Both the position numbers and the translations under genes were made by a program. Of a stretch of DNA of 64,000 nt, positions 24,676-32,732 are shown piece after piece (position 1 is the first letter of the stretch; each line of letters opens with the position of its first letter). Source of the stretch: Flavobacterium wongokense (GTDB lineage: Bacteria; Bacteroidota; Bacteroidia; Flavobacteriales; Flavobacteriaceae); NCBI RefSeq assembly GCF_021608265.1, contig NZ_JAKIHP010000003.1, forward strand, positions 62,001-126,000, in the 5' to 3' direction. The notes below the pieces were generated by a model. The model worked only from the letters and a program-made list of their open reading frames with translations, had not been told where the DNA came from and did not search any database.

Positions 24676-25617
24676 ATGAAACAGCTGCTAAAAAATATCT
24701 TTTTATTTGCCTGCGTTTTGTTGGTTGTGATTTCTGTGTTGCAGATTGCTTTGTCAATCAGGACAAAAGGTAAAAGCATTTCGGGTTATGATACTTTGGA
24801 TCTTACTGCAAATGTAAATGCTGATTTGGTTTTCTTGGGAAGTTCAAGAGGTTGGGCGCACTTTGATCCTGGTTTTTTTGAAAAGAATTATCACCTGAAA
24901 TCGGTAAACATCGGAATGAATGGGTTTTCAGAAATACTTGTAAGTGAATTGAGATTGAAGAATTATTTGTCCAAAAACAAAAGCCCAAAGTTTGTCATAT
25001 TAAATATCGATCCCTTCATAAAAGCCGGAAACCTGAACCACAGCATAGCATTGACAAACAAAAATGATTATGCTCATTTTGCTTTCATGCCAAGCAAAGA
25101 AAATATGGAAATGGTTGATTTCTATAAATTTGACAACTTCGAAAAATATATTCCACTGTATGCCATTTTCAAGTATAAAATCCTGACTGACTGCATTACA
25201 TTGAGAAACGCAAATGCTTTTCCCGAAGGTTATGAAGCCAATGTGGAAAAATGGGACACCATAAAAGATCCTGTAAACACCAAGGCAAAACAGCATTACA
25301 TAAAGGATGCTGAAATTCCGAATCTAGAAAATGCCTTAAGAAAACTGAATGCCTTCTGCAAAAGCAAAAACATCAAACTGATATGCATCCAGACGCCGGT
25401 TTATAAATCGGCTTATGATGCTAAAGCTTTTGAAATCCCAAAGCAAATCTGCCAAAAACTGAATATTCCGTTTGTTGATGCTTGCGATGAAAAGATTATC
25501 AGCAACATCGATAATTTTTATAACACGATTCACCTCAATAAAAATGGTGTTGCCGAAATGAATAAACTGCTCAAGAATGGAAAAGAATTGGATACGATTT
25601 TCAAAATAAATCCATAA
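24676..25617 (+). CDS. Membrane-anchored SGNH-like protein (DltD/AlgX-like position)
   Basis: Protein of 313 aa. One N-terminal helix (about residues 7-27) anchors it, with the rest probably periplasmic. The domain begins LVFLGSSRGWAHFDP (51-65), where GSS is in the place of the SGNH GDS motif; NIGMNG (78-83) resembles block II. Near the end FYNTIHLNKNG has His286, but the usual Asp of D-x-x-H is Asn283. SGNH partners of MBOAT enzymes (DltD, AlgX, AlgJ) complete the transfer to the final acceptor. It starts 2 bp after the MBOAT gene. Catalytic competence is uncertain because of the Asn. Confidence 0.7.
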   Translation: MKQLLKNIFLFACVLLVVISVLQIALSIRTKGKSISGYDTLDLTANVNADLVFLGSSRGWAHFDPGFFEKNYHLKSVNIGMNGFSEILVSELRLKNYLSKNKSPKFVILNIDPFIKAGNLNHSIALTNKNDYAHFAFMPSKENMEMVDFYKFDNFEKYIPLYAIFKYKILTDCITLRNANAFPEGYEANVEKWDTIKDPVNTKAKQHYIKDAEIPNLENALRKLNAFCKSKNIKLICIQTPVYKSAYDAKAFEIPKQICQKLNIPFVDACDEKIISNIDNFYNTIHLNKNGVAEMNKLLKNGKELDTIFKINP

Positions 25618-25650
25618 ATTCGCAGTCTCAATTAATTTAGAAAATCATAT

Positions 25651-25759
25651 AAAATGGCACGAGCGACAGCGACTGCATTTTGTACAAATAATAAATAAAC
25701 ACGAGAAAATGACACGAGCGAAGCGACTGCATTTTTTTACCAATAATAAATAAACTCGC
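25651..25759. repeat. Two tandem copies of a ~55-bp repeat upstream of lpd
   Basis: Copies at 25651-25705 and 25706-25759 share ATGRCACGAGCGA, GCGACTGCATTTT and CAATAATAAATAAAC blocks, with a few substitutions and a 1-bp length change. Each contains an ATG followed after 13-14 codons by TAA. No terminator or clear promoter is seen between the dlt-like operon and lpd apart from this repeat. Confidence 0.75.
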
Positions 25760-25765
25760 AAAAAA

Positions 25766-27154
25766 ATGAAATACGATATTATTGTTTTAGGAAGTGGTCC
25801 TGGCGGTTATGTTACAGCAATCCGCGCGTCACAATTGGGTTACAAAGTAGCCGTAATCGAAAAGGAAAACCTTGGTGGAATCTGTTTGAATTGGGGTTGT
25901 ATCCCAACCAAGGCATTGCTAAAATCGGCTCAGGTTTTTGATTACCTAAAACATGCTTCTGATTATGGATTGACCATTAAGGAATTCGACAAGGATTTTG
26001 GTGCAGTTGTAAAACGCTCCAGAGATGTTGCCGACGGAATGAGCAAAGGCGTTCAGTTCCTGATGAAGAAAAATAAAATCGACGTAATTGATGGTTTTGG
26101 AAAATTAAAACCGGGAAAGAAAGTTGACGTTACCGACAAAGACAAAAAAGTTACCGAATATTCGGCAGACCATATCATCATCGCAACTGGTGCACGTTCG
26201 CGTGAATTGCCAAACCTGCCACAAGACGGTGTAAAGGTAATTGGTTACAGACAGGCAATGACGCTTCCAACACAGCCAAAGAAAATGATTGTGGTTGGTT
26301 CGGGTGCCATTGGTGTTGAATTTGCCCATTTCTATAATGCTATGGGAACAGAGGTTACCATCGTTGAGTTTATGCCAAATGTAGTTCCTGTCGAAGACGA
26401 AGATATCTCAAAACAATTCGAGCGTTCGCTAAAAAAAGCCGGAATTACAGTTATGACGAACTCTTCTGTTGAAAAAATCGATACTTCCGGAAAAGGCGTA
26501 AAAGCTTATGTAAAAACAGCAAAAGGTGAAGAAATCATCGAAGCTGACATTTTGCTTTCGGCAGTTGGAATCAAAACAAACATTGAAAACATTGGCCTCG
26601 AAGAAGTAGGCATCAAAACTGATAAGGACAAAATTTTGGTTGATGCTTATTCGCAGACAAACATTCCTGGTTATTATGCAATCGGAGATGTGACGCCAGG
26701 ACAGGCTTTGGCACACGTTGCTTCTGCGGAAGGAATCAATTGTGTTGAAAAAATAAAAGGGCTTCATGTAGAGCCAATCGATTATGGAAACGTTCCAGGC
26801 TGTACGTATGCAACTCCTGAAATTGCTTCTGTTGGTTTAACCGAAAAACAGGCCAAGGAAAAAGGATACGAACTGAAAATTGGAAAATTCCCATTCTCAG
26901 CTTCAGGAAAAGCAAAAGCTGCAGGAACTCCGGATGGTTTCGTAAAAGTAATTTTTGATGCCAAATACGGCGAATGGCTGGGCTGCCACATGATTGGTGC
27001 TGGTGTGACCGATATGATTGCCGAAGCAGTTGTAGCCCGTAAACTGGAAACTACCGGTCATGAAATCCTAAAGGCAATCCATCCACACCCTACAATGAGT
27101 GAAGCCGTGATGGAAGCCGTTGCCGATGCTTATGGCGAAGTGATTCATTTGTAA
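25766..27154 (+). CDS. lpdA: Dihydrolipoyl dehydrogenase
   Basis: FAD-dependent E3 subunit (462 aa) of 2-oxoacid dehydrogenase complexes and possibly glycine cleavage; it reoxidises dihydrolipoamide with NAD. It shows the FAD motif GSGPGGYVTAIRASQLG, the redox disulfide CLNWGC (about residues 40-45), the NAD motif VVGSGAIGVEFAHFY, the second FAD motif GYYAIGDVTPG, and HPHPTMSEAVMEA with the catalytic His-Glu pair. No E1 or E2 genes are adjacent. A terminator follows at about 27177. Confidence 0.95.
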   Translation: MKYDIIVLGSGPGGYVTAIRASQLGYKVAVIEKENLGGICLNWGCIPTKALLKSAQVFDYLKHASDYGLTIKEFDKDFGAVVKRSRDVADGMSKGVQFLMKKNKIDVIDGFGKLKPGKKVDVTDKDKKVTEYSADHIIIATGARSRELPNLPQDGVKVIGYRQAMTLPTQPKKMIVVGSGAIGVEFAHFYNAMGTEVTIVEFMPNVVPVEDEDISKQFERSLKKAGITVMTNSSVEKIDTSGKGVKAYVKTAKGEEIIEADILLSAVGIKTNIENIGLEEVGIKTDKDKILVDAYSQTNIPGYYAIGDVTPGQALAHVASAEGINCVEKIKGLHVEPIDYGNVPGCTYATPEIASVGLTEKQAKEKGYELKIGKFPFSASGKAKAAGTPDGFVKVIFDAKYGEWLGCHMIGAGVTDMIAEAVVARKLETTGHEILKAIHPHPTMSEAVMEAVADAYGEVIHL

Positions 27155-27176
27155 AAAAAAAATTAAAATCATAAAG

Positions 27177-27206
27177 AAAATCCCGTTCGAAAGAATGGGT
27201 TTTTTT
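27177..27206 (+). terminator. Rho-independent terminator after lpdA
   Basis: Stem CCCGTTC/GAATGGG closed by a GAAA tetraloop (27189-27192), flanked by A and T runs. A terminator with the same tetraloop and similar stem lies at 30466. Confidence 0.85.
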
Positions 27207-27275
27207 GTTATTTTATATAAATCATTATTAAAAAATAACTAAATTGTAGGCCAAATTCTGTTAATTTTTATTGAC

Positions 27276-30260
27276 ATGGCAAAAACTCAAACCGAAGTAT
27301 TACGTGTTTTTCTGTCTTCCACTGCAATTGATATGGAAAAACACAGACAGGAAGTTTCAAACTCTATATTGCGTCTTAATAATTTACCCGTAAAAATGGA
27401 ATCGTTTGGAGCGCAGCCTTCATCACCTGTAGCTGTATGTAAAGCAAAGCTTGAGGAAGCTAATGCAATTGTTGTTATGATTGCCAATAGATATGGATGG
27501 GTACCTACGGTCGAAGAAGGTGGCGATGGAAAAAAAAGTATTACATGGATTGAGATAGAGACCGCAATGGATAAAGGAATCCCAATATTTGCATACATAT
27601 TGGATGAAAAATATATAGGCTGGAATCAGCCTTCTGAACAGGACCAACTTGAAAATGCTAAAACTCAGGAAGAAGCAATTGAAGTATATGAAAAAGTAAA
27701 AAACCTCAAGGAATTAAAAACTTTTCTCAATACCAAAGCCGGTCTTGTAAGAGAGAAATTTACAACACCTGATAATTTGGCTTCTAAAGTTACATCAGAT
27801 ATAGCAAACTGGTTATTGAAAGCATCCAATGCGACAATAACAGCAACAATAACTACAAAAAAACAAACATTTCGATATCATGCAGTGCATCCATTGCAAC
27901 CAGCTCCTCATTTCCGAGGCAGGAAACAACTCCTTGAAGAGTTATTGCAATGGTGGGGAGAGCCCGTTACACCTGATAGAGTACGCTCGCTCGTAGCAAT
28001 TGGCGGAACAGGTAAAACTGCCATAATAGAACATTTTTTAAAAACTTTAGACAAAAAAAAATTAGTTGGAAATATATTGGTATGGTCTTTTTATGACGAA
28101 CCCAATACTGATGCCTTCCTCAAAGAAGCGTGTATCTTTTTTACTGGTAAGGAACCTGATGGGATCGGAGGAAAACTCGAAATATTGCAGAGGACATTAG
28201 GGGCTGAAAACAATCAGAATCTTATCGTTTTAGATGGTTTGGAACGGGTGCAATCAGAAGGAAAAGGAAATTCGATTCGCGCGAAAGGAGATCTTGAAGA
28301 CCATCGCTTAAAAAATTTACTTAGGGCAATCACCATTGGGCTGGGTAACACCAGGGCATTAATTACTTCACGTTTTAAGCTAACCGATTTGGAACAATGG
28401 GAAAACGCAGGTTATAAAAGCCATGACCTCGAAGTCCTTGATCATGAGTCGGCAGTTGAAGTATTGAAGGCGTGGGAAGTAAAAGGTTCTGACGAAAAAT
28501 TATTACACATTGCAGAATCCGTGGGCAGGCATGCTTTATCTGTTTCCGTATTAGGCTCATATCTCAACCACTATTGCAACTGTGACCCTGATCAGATTAC
28601 CGAATTCAGCCTTGAAGAGATTTCTCCCGATGAACCACAAGCTGCAAAACTGGCGCGAATTTTAGGAGGATATGCTAAAAGCCTTCCTGACGAAGAGCGC
28701 GATTTTATAATTCGCTTATCAGCTTTCCCAAACGGTGTTACCATAAACATATTTGGATACCTGATTGATGCAGGTGGTAAAATCGCCGGTGCATTGACAG
28801 GTATCAATCAGGCTAAACTTGCCCGCATTGCTGAAAAACTAAAAAAGCAAGGGCTCATCTATTCCTATAATAAATCAGCGTCTATTGTTTATACAGCACA
28901 TCCCTTCTTAAGGGACTATTTTCGAAAGCTTCTCGGAATAAAACCCGAAGACATACACAATGTTGTAAGGAATGAGCTGGCAATTGGACTTGATACAAAA
29001 CCTGAAAACAAACCAACAGATTCAGAAACACTAGACAGATATGAAGCTTTAATTGAACACAATATACTGGCTGGGCATTATGAAAATGCTATATCTATCT
29101 ACATAGATGTGATGAGTGGTCGTGGTGTCAATTGCCATTTATATCATGAAGTAGGCGATTATTCAAGGTTAATGCGCATAATTTCTTATTTCTGTGAAGA
29201 TGGGCGTCCTGAAAATCTTTCTGATCAAATTGATGACACTATTAAAAATGCTCTTTTAAGTGAGCTTGCATTAGCATCTATTATGTTAGGGGATTTAAAA
29301 TCTGGTGAATCATCCGTTAAATTGGAAATGGACATAAGCTTAAAATCCAAATTATTCCATCACCATGCTCAAGGTCTTCAAAACTATGCATTAGTTAACA
29401 GTTTACTTGGAAAATTTCCTCTTTCGAAACAATTGTTGGAAAAGTCTTTCGAGTATATTGAAATCGATATGAAAGAAAGAGGCTATAGAGAAGAAAGTAA
29501 AATGTATGTAAAAAGAAGTAGTACTGGTCATCTCAGTTATATTTATTATTGTTTGGGAGAAACACAAAAAGCAAAGGAATATTTCGATAAAGCAACAGAA
29601 ATGTATGACGGGCAATTATTTTCTGCGTCATCATATTTTGAATTTGAATTTTTGCATGCGATTGGTAAAAACGAGGAAGCTGTATTAAAAGCAAAAATGT
29701 GTTTGGATACTAATATCCTGAAAGATTTAAGCATTACACACTATTATTTAGGCATTTTAGCCTTACCTGATTCCATCTCAGAAGCATATGAACATTTACA
29801 GAAAATTCAAGAATGGACAGACAGATCAGGAGAAATGTTAAGCGTTATATACTCGTATATGCTCTCTTCTGAAATTGCTTATTGCTCAGGAAATCTTCCT
29901 GCAGCTTTATCAGAAGCTACCACAGCATTAAATCATGCTGAAAACTGCGGTTATGGTAAAATCATTATTGACACTCAATTACTACTGGCTAAAATTTATC
30001 TTACTATACCCGATTACAATTCTGCTTTGGCGATGGCGAGATCTGCCTATGAAAAATCAGCACACGATGATTGCCAATATGCCTGGGGCATTGCCAACGG
30101 CCTCCATTTATGTGGTGTTTGCCATATTGGACTTGGCAACCAGGAAGATTTAGCTCGAATGCGATTGGAAAAAGCTTTGGAGATACGTGAAAAAATAAAA
30201 CATCCCGAAGTTGAAGAAACCCGAAAGCTGCTATCTGAACTTTCTCCGAAAAAAAAATAG
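27276..30260 (+). CDS. DUF4062-STAND NTPase-TPR protein, possible NLR-like immune sensor
   Basis: Large cytoplasmic protein of 994 aa with three regions. Residues 8-115 form a DUF4062 domain (VFLSSTAIDMEKHRQEV, IVVMIANRYGWVP, SITWIEIETAMDKGIP). Residues ~210-480 are a STAND/NB-ARC-like NTPase: Walker A GGTGKTA at 243-249, Walker B LIVLDGLE at 316-323, ALITSRF at 361-367 and a GLPL-like GRHALSVSVLG at 417-427. From ~590 to the end are helical TPR-like repeats (YIYYCLGETQKAKEYFDKA). DUF4062 occurs as an N-terminal module on bacterial STAND proteins, several groups of which act in phage defence. No other defence gene is adjacent. Function is inferred from architecture. Confidence 0.82.
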   Translation: MAKTQTEVLRVFLSSTAIDMEKHRQEVSNSILRLNNLPVKMESFGAQPSSPVAVCKAKLEEANAIVVMIANRYGWVPTVEEGGDGKKSITWIEIETAMDKGIPIFAYILDEKYIGWNQPSEQDQLENAKTQEEAIEVYEKVKNLKELKTFLNTKAGLVREKFTTPDNLASKVTSDIANWLLKASNATITATITTKKQTFRYHAVHPLQPAPHFRGRKQLLEELLQWWGEPVTPDRVRSLVAIGGTGKTAIIEHFLKTLDKKKLVGNILVWSFYDEPNTDAFLKEACIFFTGKEPDGIGGKLEILQRTLGAENNQNLIVLDGLERVQSEGKGNSIRAKGDLEDHRLKNLLRAITIGLGNTRALITSRFKLTDLEQWENAGYKSHDLEVLDHESAVEVLKAWEVKGSDEKLLHIAESVGRHALSVSVLGSYLNHYCNCDPDQITEFSLEEISPDEPQAAKLARILGGYAKSLPDEERDFIIRLSAFPNGVTINIFGYLIDAGGKIAGALTGINQAKLARIAEKLKKQGLIYSYNKSASIVYTAHPFLRDYFRKLLGIKPEDIHNVVRNELAIGLDTKPENKPTDSETLDRYEALIEHNILAGHYENAISIYIDVMSGRGVNCHLYHEVGDYSRLMRIISYFCEDGRPENLSDQIDDTIKNALLSELALASIMLGDLKSGESSVKLEMDISLKSKLFHHHAQGLQNYALVNSLLGKFPLSKQLLEKSFEYIEIDMKERGYREESKMYVKRSSTGHLSYIYYCLGETQKAKEYFDKATEMYDGQLFSASSYFEFEFLHAIGKNEEAVLKAKMCLDTNILKDLSITHYYLGILALPDSISEAYEHLQKIQEWTDRSGEMLSVIYSYMLSSEIAYCSGNLPAALSEATTALNHAENCGYGKIIIDTQLLLAKIYLTIPDYNSALAMARSAYEKSAHDDCQYAWGIANGLHLCGVCHIGLGNQEDLARMRLEKALEIREKIKHPEVEETRKLLSELSPKKK

Positions 30261-30465
30261 CAGTTTTGCAATGACATTAAGATTGTTAACAAGTATTTTT
30301 ATTGCATTCTAATTGATAATCAGTATTTTATAAATTTAGTTTGTCAAAATTTAAACCAACTTAAACTCACCAATTATGAAAATGGAAGACGGAAAATGGA
30401 AACTGCTCCGTGACTGCTTCAATTCAGATATGCCAGCAAAATAATTACATTCCTAAACCAAGAAG

Positions 30466-30496
30466 AATCCCTTTCGAAAGATGGGGATTTTTTTAT
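30466..30496 (+). terminator. Rho-independent terminator with GAAA tetraloop
   Basis: AATCCC and GGGGATT arms with an inner C-GAAA-G loop (30475-30480), ending in a run of seven T. It lies about 205 bp after the DUF4062 gene and shortly after the 22-codon frame. Confidence 0.75.
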
Positions 30497-30566
30497 GGCG
30501 TGCCCCTACGGGTCGCGCTGTCCGCAGTACATGGTACTCTGCTCCCATCGCTCACGCATTCAGCGT
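30496..30566. repeat. GC-rich patch, candidate dispersed repeat
   Basis: About 70 bp containing GCGTGCCCCTACGGGTCGCG and CTCCCATCGCTCACGC, much richer in G and C than the flanks, with a small dyad AGTAC-ATG-GTACT (30526-30538). It resembles GC-rich intergenic repeats I associate with Flavobacteria, but only one copy is in the window. Confidence 0.4.
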
Positions 30567-30626
30567 TAATTTTAATCTTGGCTGAAAATGTCTTTTTTAT
30601 GGCTAATCAGTTAGGACAATAGTTTG

Positions 30627-30634
30627 TATTTTTG
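30627..30634 (+). promoter_or_regulatory. Predicted -7 box of the GlxA-type regulator
   Basis: TATTTTTG, exact match to TAnnTTTG, 19 bp before the ATG at 30654. It supports that start over the upstream TTG of the open frame at 30624. Confidence 0.5.
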
Positions 30635-30653
30635 GACTTTACAATTACCAATT

Positions 30654-31574
30654 ATGAAAACAAAATTTGTCTTTCTGCTATTACCCGAAATCCATTTGAT
30701 GGATTTGGCCGGACCAGATCAGGCGATTCACGAAGCTATTGATTTTGGTGCCGAATTTGAGATTGAACATTGCAATCTCGTTCCACAAATTACAACGACT
30801 TCAGGGTTGTCTATTGGTAAAACAAAACACTACACCGAAGTAGTGATCAATAAAGGTGATTACCTGATAATACCGGGTTCCAATGCTTCCTACCTTCTTT
30901 CGGAGGATTTCAAAAAGGAAAAAAATCTGCTCAGCTGGCTGAAGGATTTACATCAAAACGGAGTGAACATCTGCAGTATCTGTGCGGGAGCTTTTGCGTT
31001 GGCCGAATGTGGTTTGCTGGACAATATTTCTTGTACTACACATTTCAAACGAACCAGGCAACTTCAGGAATTATACCCAAAAACCAAGGTTATTGAAAAT
31101 ATTCTATTTACAGACAATAATGGGATTTATACCAGTGCCGGAATCGCGTCCGGAATTGACCTGAGCCTTCATATTATCGAAAAATTAAAAGGAAGCCATT
31201 TTGCCCATTTGGTAGCACGCGAATTGGTGGTTTACAACCGAAGAAGCGGCAACAGTGCTCAGGACAGCGAGCTGCTGCAATTCAGGAATCATATTCATTC
31301 GGGCATTCATAAAGCACAGGACTGGATCCTTGATAACATTCATATCAAAACCAATCTCGAGGATTTGGCTGGAATTGCGAATATGAGTGAACGGAATTTT
31401 ACCCGCATCTTTAAGAAGGAAACCAATGTTACTGTAAACGATTTCATCACGATAATCCGTAAAGAAAAAAGCAGGGAACTGCTCAAGAACCCCGATTTCT
31501 CGCGTATAGAAATTGCGCAGAGAATAGGGTTGCAAAGCGAACGGCAGCTGAGCAGGATAATAAATTCTTATTAA
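30654..31574 (+). CDS. GlxA-type transcriptional regulator (DJ-1/PfpI-like + AraC)
   Basis: Regulator of 306 aa. The N-terminal ~170 residues are a DJ-1/PfpI-like sensor domain (VFLLLPEIHLMDLAGPDQA; YLIIPGSN; CSICAGAFALAECGLL with the nucleophile-position Cys). The C-terminal ~100 residues are an AraC-type double helix-turn-helix (IKTNLEDLAGIANMSERNF; FSRIEIAQRIGLQSERQL). The ATG at 30654 fits the sensor's first strand. AraC regulators of this type usually control nearby metabolic or stress genes. The three genes downstream (secreted DUF1579-like, DinB, GNAT) follow at 16, 5 and 9 bp and may be its operon partners. Confidence 0.87.
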   Translation: MKTKFVFLLLPEIHLMDLAGPDQAIHEAIDFGAEFEIEHCNLVPQITTTSGLSIGKTKHYTEVVINKGDYLIIPGSNASYLLSEDFKKEKNLLSWLKDLHQNGVNICSICAGAFALAECGLLDNISCTTHFKRTRQLQELYPKTKVIENILFTDNNGIYTSAGIASGIDLSLHIIEKLKGSHFAHLVARELVVYNRRSGNSAQDSELLQFRNHIHSGIHKAQDWILDNIHIKTNLEDLAGIANMSERNFTRIFKKETNVTVNDFITIIRKEKSRELLKNPDFSRIEIAQRIGLQSERQLSRIINSY

Positions 31575-31590
31575 TCTAAAATAAAACAAC

Positions 31591-32193
31591 ATGAAGAAAA
31601 TCATTCTTATGCTGACATTTACCATAATGTCGGCAGTGGCAGCTACGGCTCAAAACTCGACTAAATTTACACTTAAAAAACATGAAACCATGAAATCAGA
31701 AACCTTAGACATTCAACCGTCAGTAACTTCATCAGAAAAGGATTTTAATTTTCTCGAAGGAAAATGGAAAGTACACAACAAAAAGCTAAAAAGCCGTTTG
31801 AATAACAGTACAGAATGGGATGAATTTGAATCGGAACTGCACTTACGCAAAACATTGAATGGCCTTGGGAATGTAGAAAATTATTATGCCACTTTCGACG
31901 GAAATCCATTTGAAGGCATGGCGGTAAGATTATACAATCCAAAAACAAGGCTATGGAAAATTTACTGGATGGACAGCAATAATGGTACAATGGATGAAAA
32001 TCCGGTTACCGGTTCATTTGAAAAAGGCATTGGTAAATTTTACACCGACGATATTTTTAACGACAAAAAAATACGCGTCATCTATCAATGGGATGCAACC
32101 AACCCTGAGCATCCAATATGGTCGCAGGCATTTTCAACAGACAATGGCAAAACCTGGGAATGGAATTGGGTAATGACCTTAAGCAAAATATAA
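31591..32193 (+). CDS. Exported DUF1579/lipocalin-like protein
   Basis: Protein of 200 aa with a cleavable signal peptide (MKKIILMLTFTIMSAVAATAQ). The mature part has DFNFLEGKWKVHNKKL, followed by beta strands with many aromatic residues (LWKIYWMDSNNG; WEWNWVMTLSKI), the pattern of small lipocalin-like barrels. Function unknown; such proteins may bind small hydrophobic ligands. It follows the GlxA-type regulator by 16 bp and precedes the DinB-like gene by 5 bp. Confidence 0.7.
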   Translation: MKKIILMLTFTIMSAVAATAQNSTKFTLKKHETMKSETLDIQPSVTSSEKDFNFLEGKWKVHNKKLKSRLNNSTEWDEFESELHLRKTLNGLGNVENYYATFDGNPFEGMAVRLYNPKTRLWKIYWMDSNNGTMDENPVTGSFEKGIGKFYTDDIFNDKKIRVIYQWDATNPEHPIWSQAFSTDNGKTWEWNWVMTLSKI

Positions 32194-32198
32194 CAACA

Positions 32199-32723
32199 AT
32201 GAAGAAATCAGAAATCAAAAAAATGCCCGAGTACTTTGACCGATACATCAATCTAACCGATGACGTAACTTATATGGAAGCACTCGAAATCAGTTTGGCA
32301 GAATTACAAAACGCACCAATCGACAAATGGAAAGCACTGGGCGAAAAAGCGTATGCTCCGGGAAAATGGACCATAAAAGACATGCTACAGCACATCATTG
32401 ACACCGAGCGTGTTTTTGCCTATCGGGTTACAGCATTTGCCCGAAAAGACAGGCAGCAAATGCTTTCTTTCGATGAGGATTCCTTTGCCAAAAATGCGTT
32501 TGCCAATCGCAGGACTGTTGATGATTTGGTTGAAGAACTCATTTTAGTCAGGCAAAATTACATTGCGCTTTATAAATCCTTCACACCCGAAATGCTGCGT
32601 TTATCCGGCAAAGGTTATAATGGTGCGGAATACTGCGTCCTTTCGATGGCATTCTGCATGCCGGGACATCAGCGTTGGCATTTTAGGGTGTTAGAGGAAA
32701 AATATTATCCATTAATTGAATAA
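32199..32723 (+). CDS. DinB-family protein
   Basis: Four-helix-bundle protein of 174 aa of the DinB/YfiT-like superfamily. The start ATG at 32199 gives MKKSEIKKMPEYFDRYINL; a longer frame from 32118 lies inside the preceding gene. His residues in the order expected for the metal triad are visible in MLQHIIDTERVFAYRV and MPGHQRWHFRVLEEKY. Members are often metal-dependent thiol transferases or are stress-induced. No substrate can be named. Confidence 0.82.
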   Translation: MKKSEIKKMPEYFDRYINLTDDVTYMEALEISLAELQNAPIDKWKALGEKAYAPGKWTIKDMLQHIIDTERVFAYRVTAFARKDRQQMLSFDEDSFAKNAFANRRTVDDLVEELILVRQNYIALYKSFTPEMLRLSGKGYNGAEYCVLSMAFCMPGHQRWHFRVLEEKYYPLIE

Positions 32724-32732
32724 ATTTGCTGG

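Larger units (their letters stand above)
30261..30653. other. 393-bp gap with a short reading frame, terminator and GC-rich patch
   Basis: No convincing gene. A promoter-like TAGTTTG near 30331 precedes a 22-codon frame (30376-30444, MKMEDGKWKLLRDCF), which could be a gene remnant. A terminator follows at 30466. Then comes a GC-rich patch at 30496-30566 unlike its surroundings, and the -7 box of the next gene at 30627. The long open frame across the patch has no family resemblance. Confidence 0.6.

Noticed and set aside
30376..30444. 22-codon frame MKMEDGKWKLLRDCF... as a gene
   Set aside because: Too short to judge; only noted as a possible remnant.
30410..30622. 70-codon open frame after the DUF4062 gene
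   Set aside because: It runs through a terminator and the GC-rich patch, has no family resemblance and ends at the promoter of the next gene.
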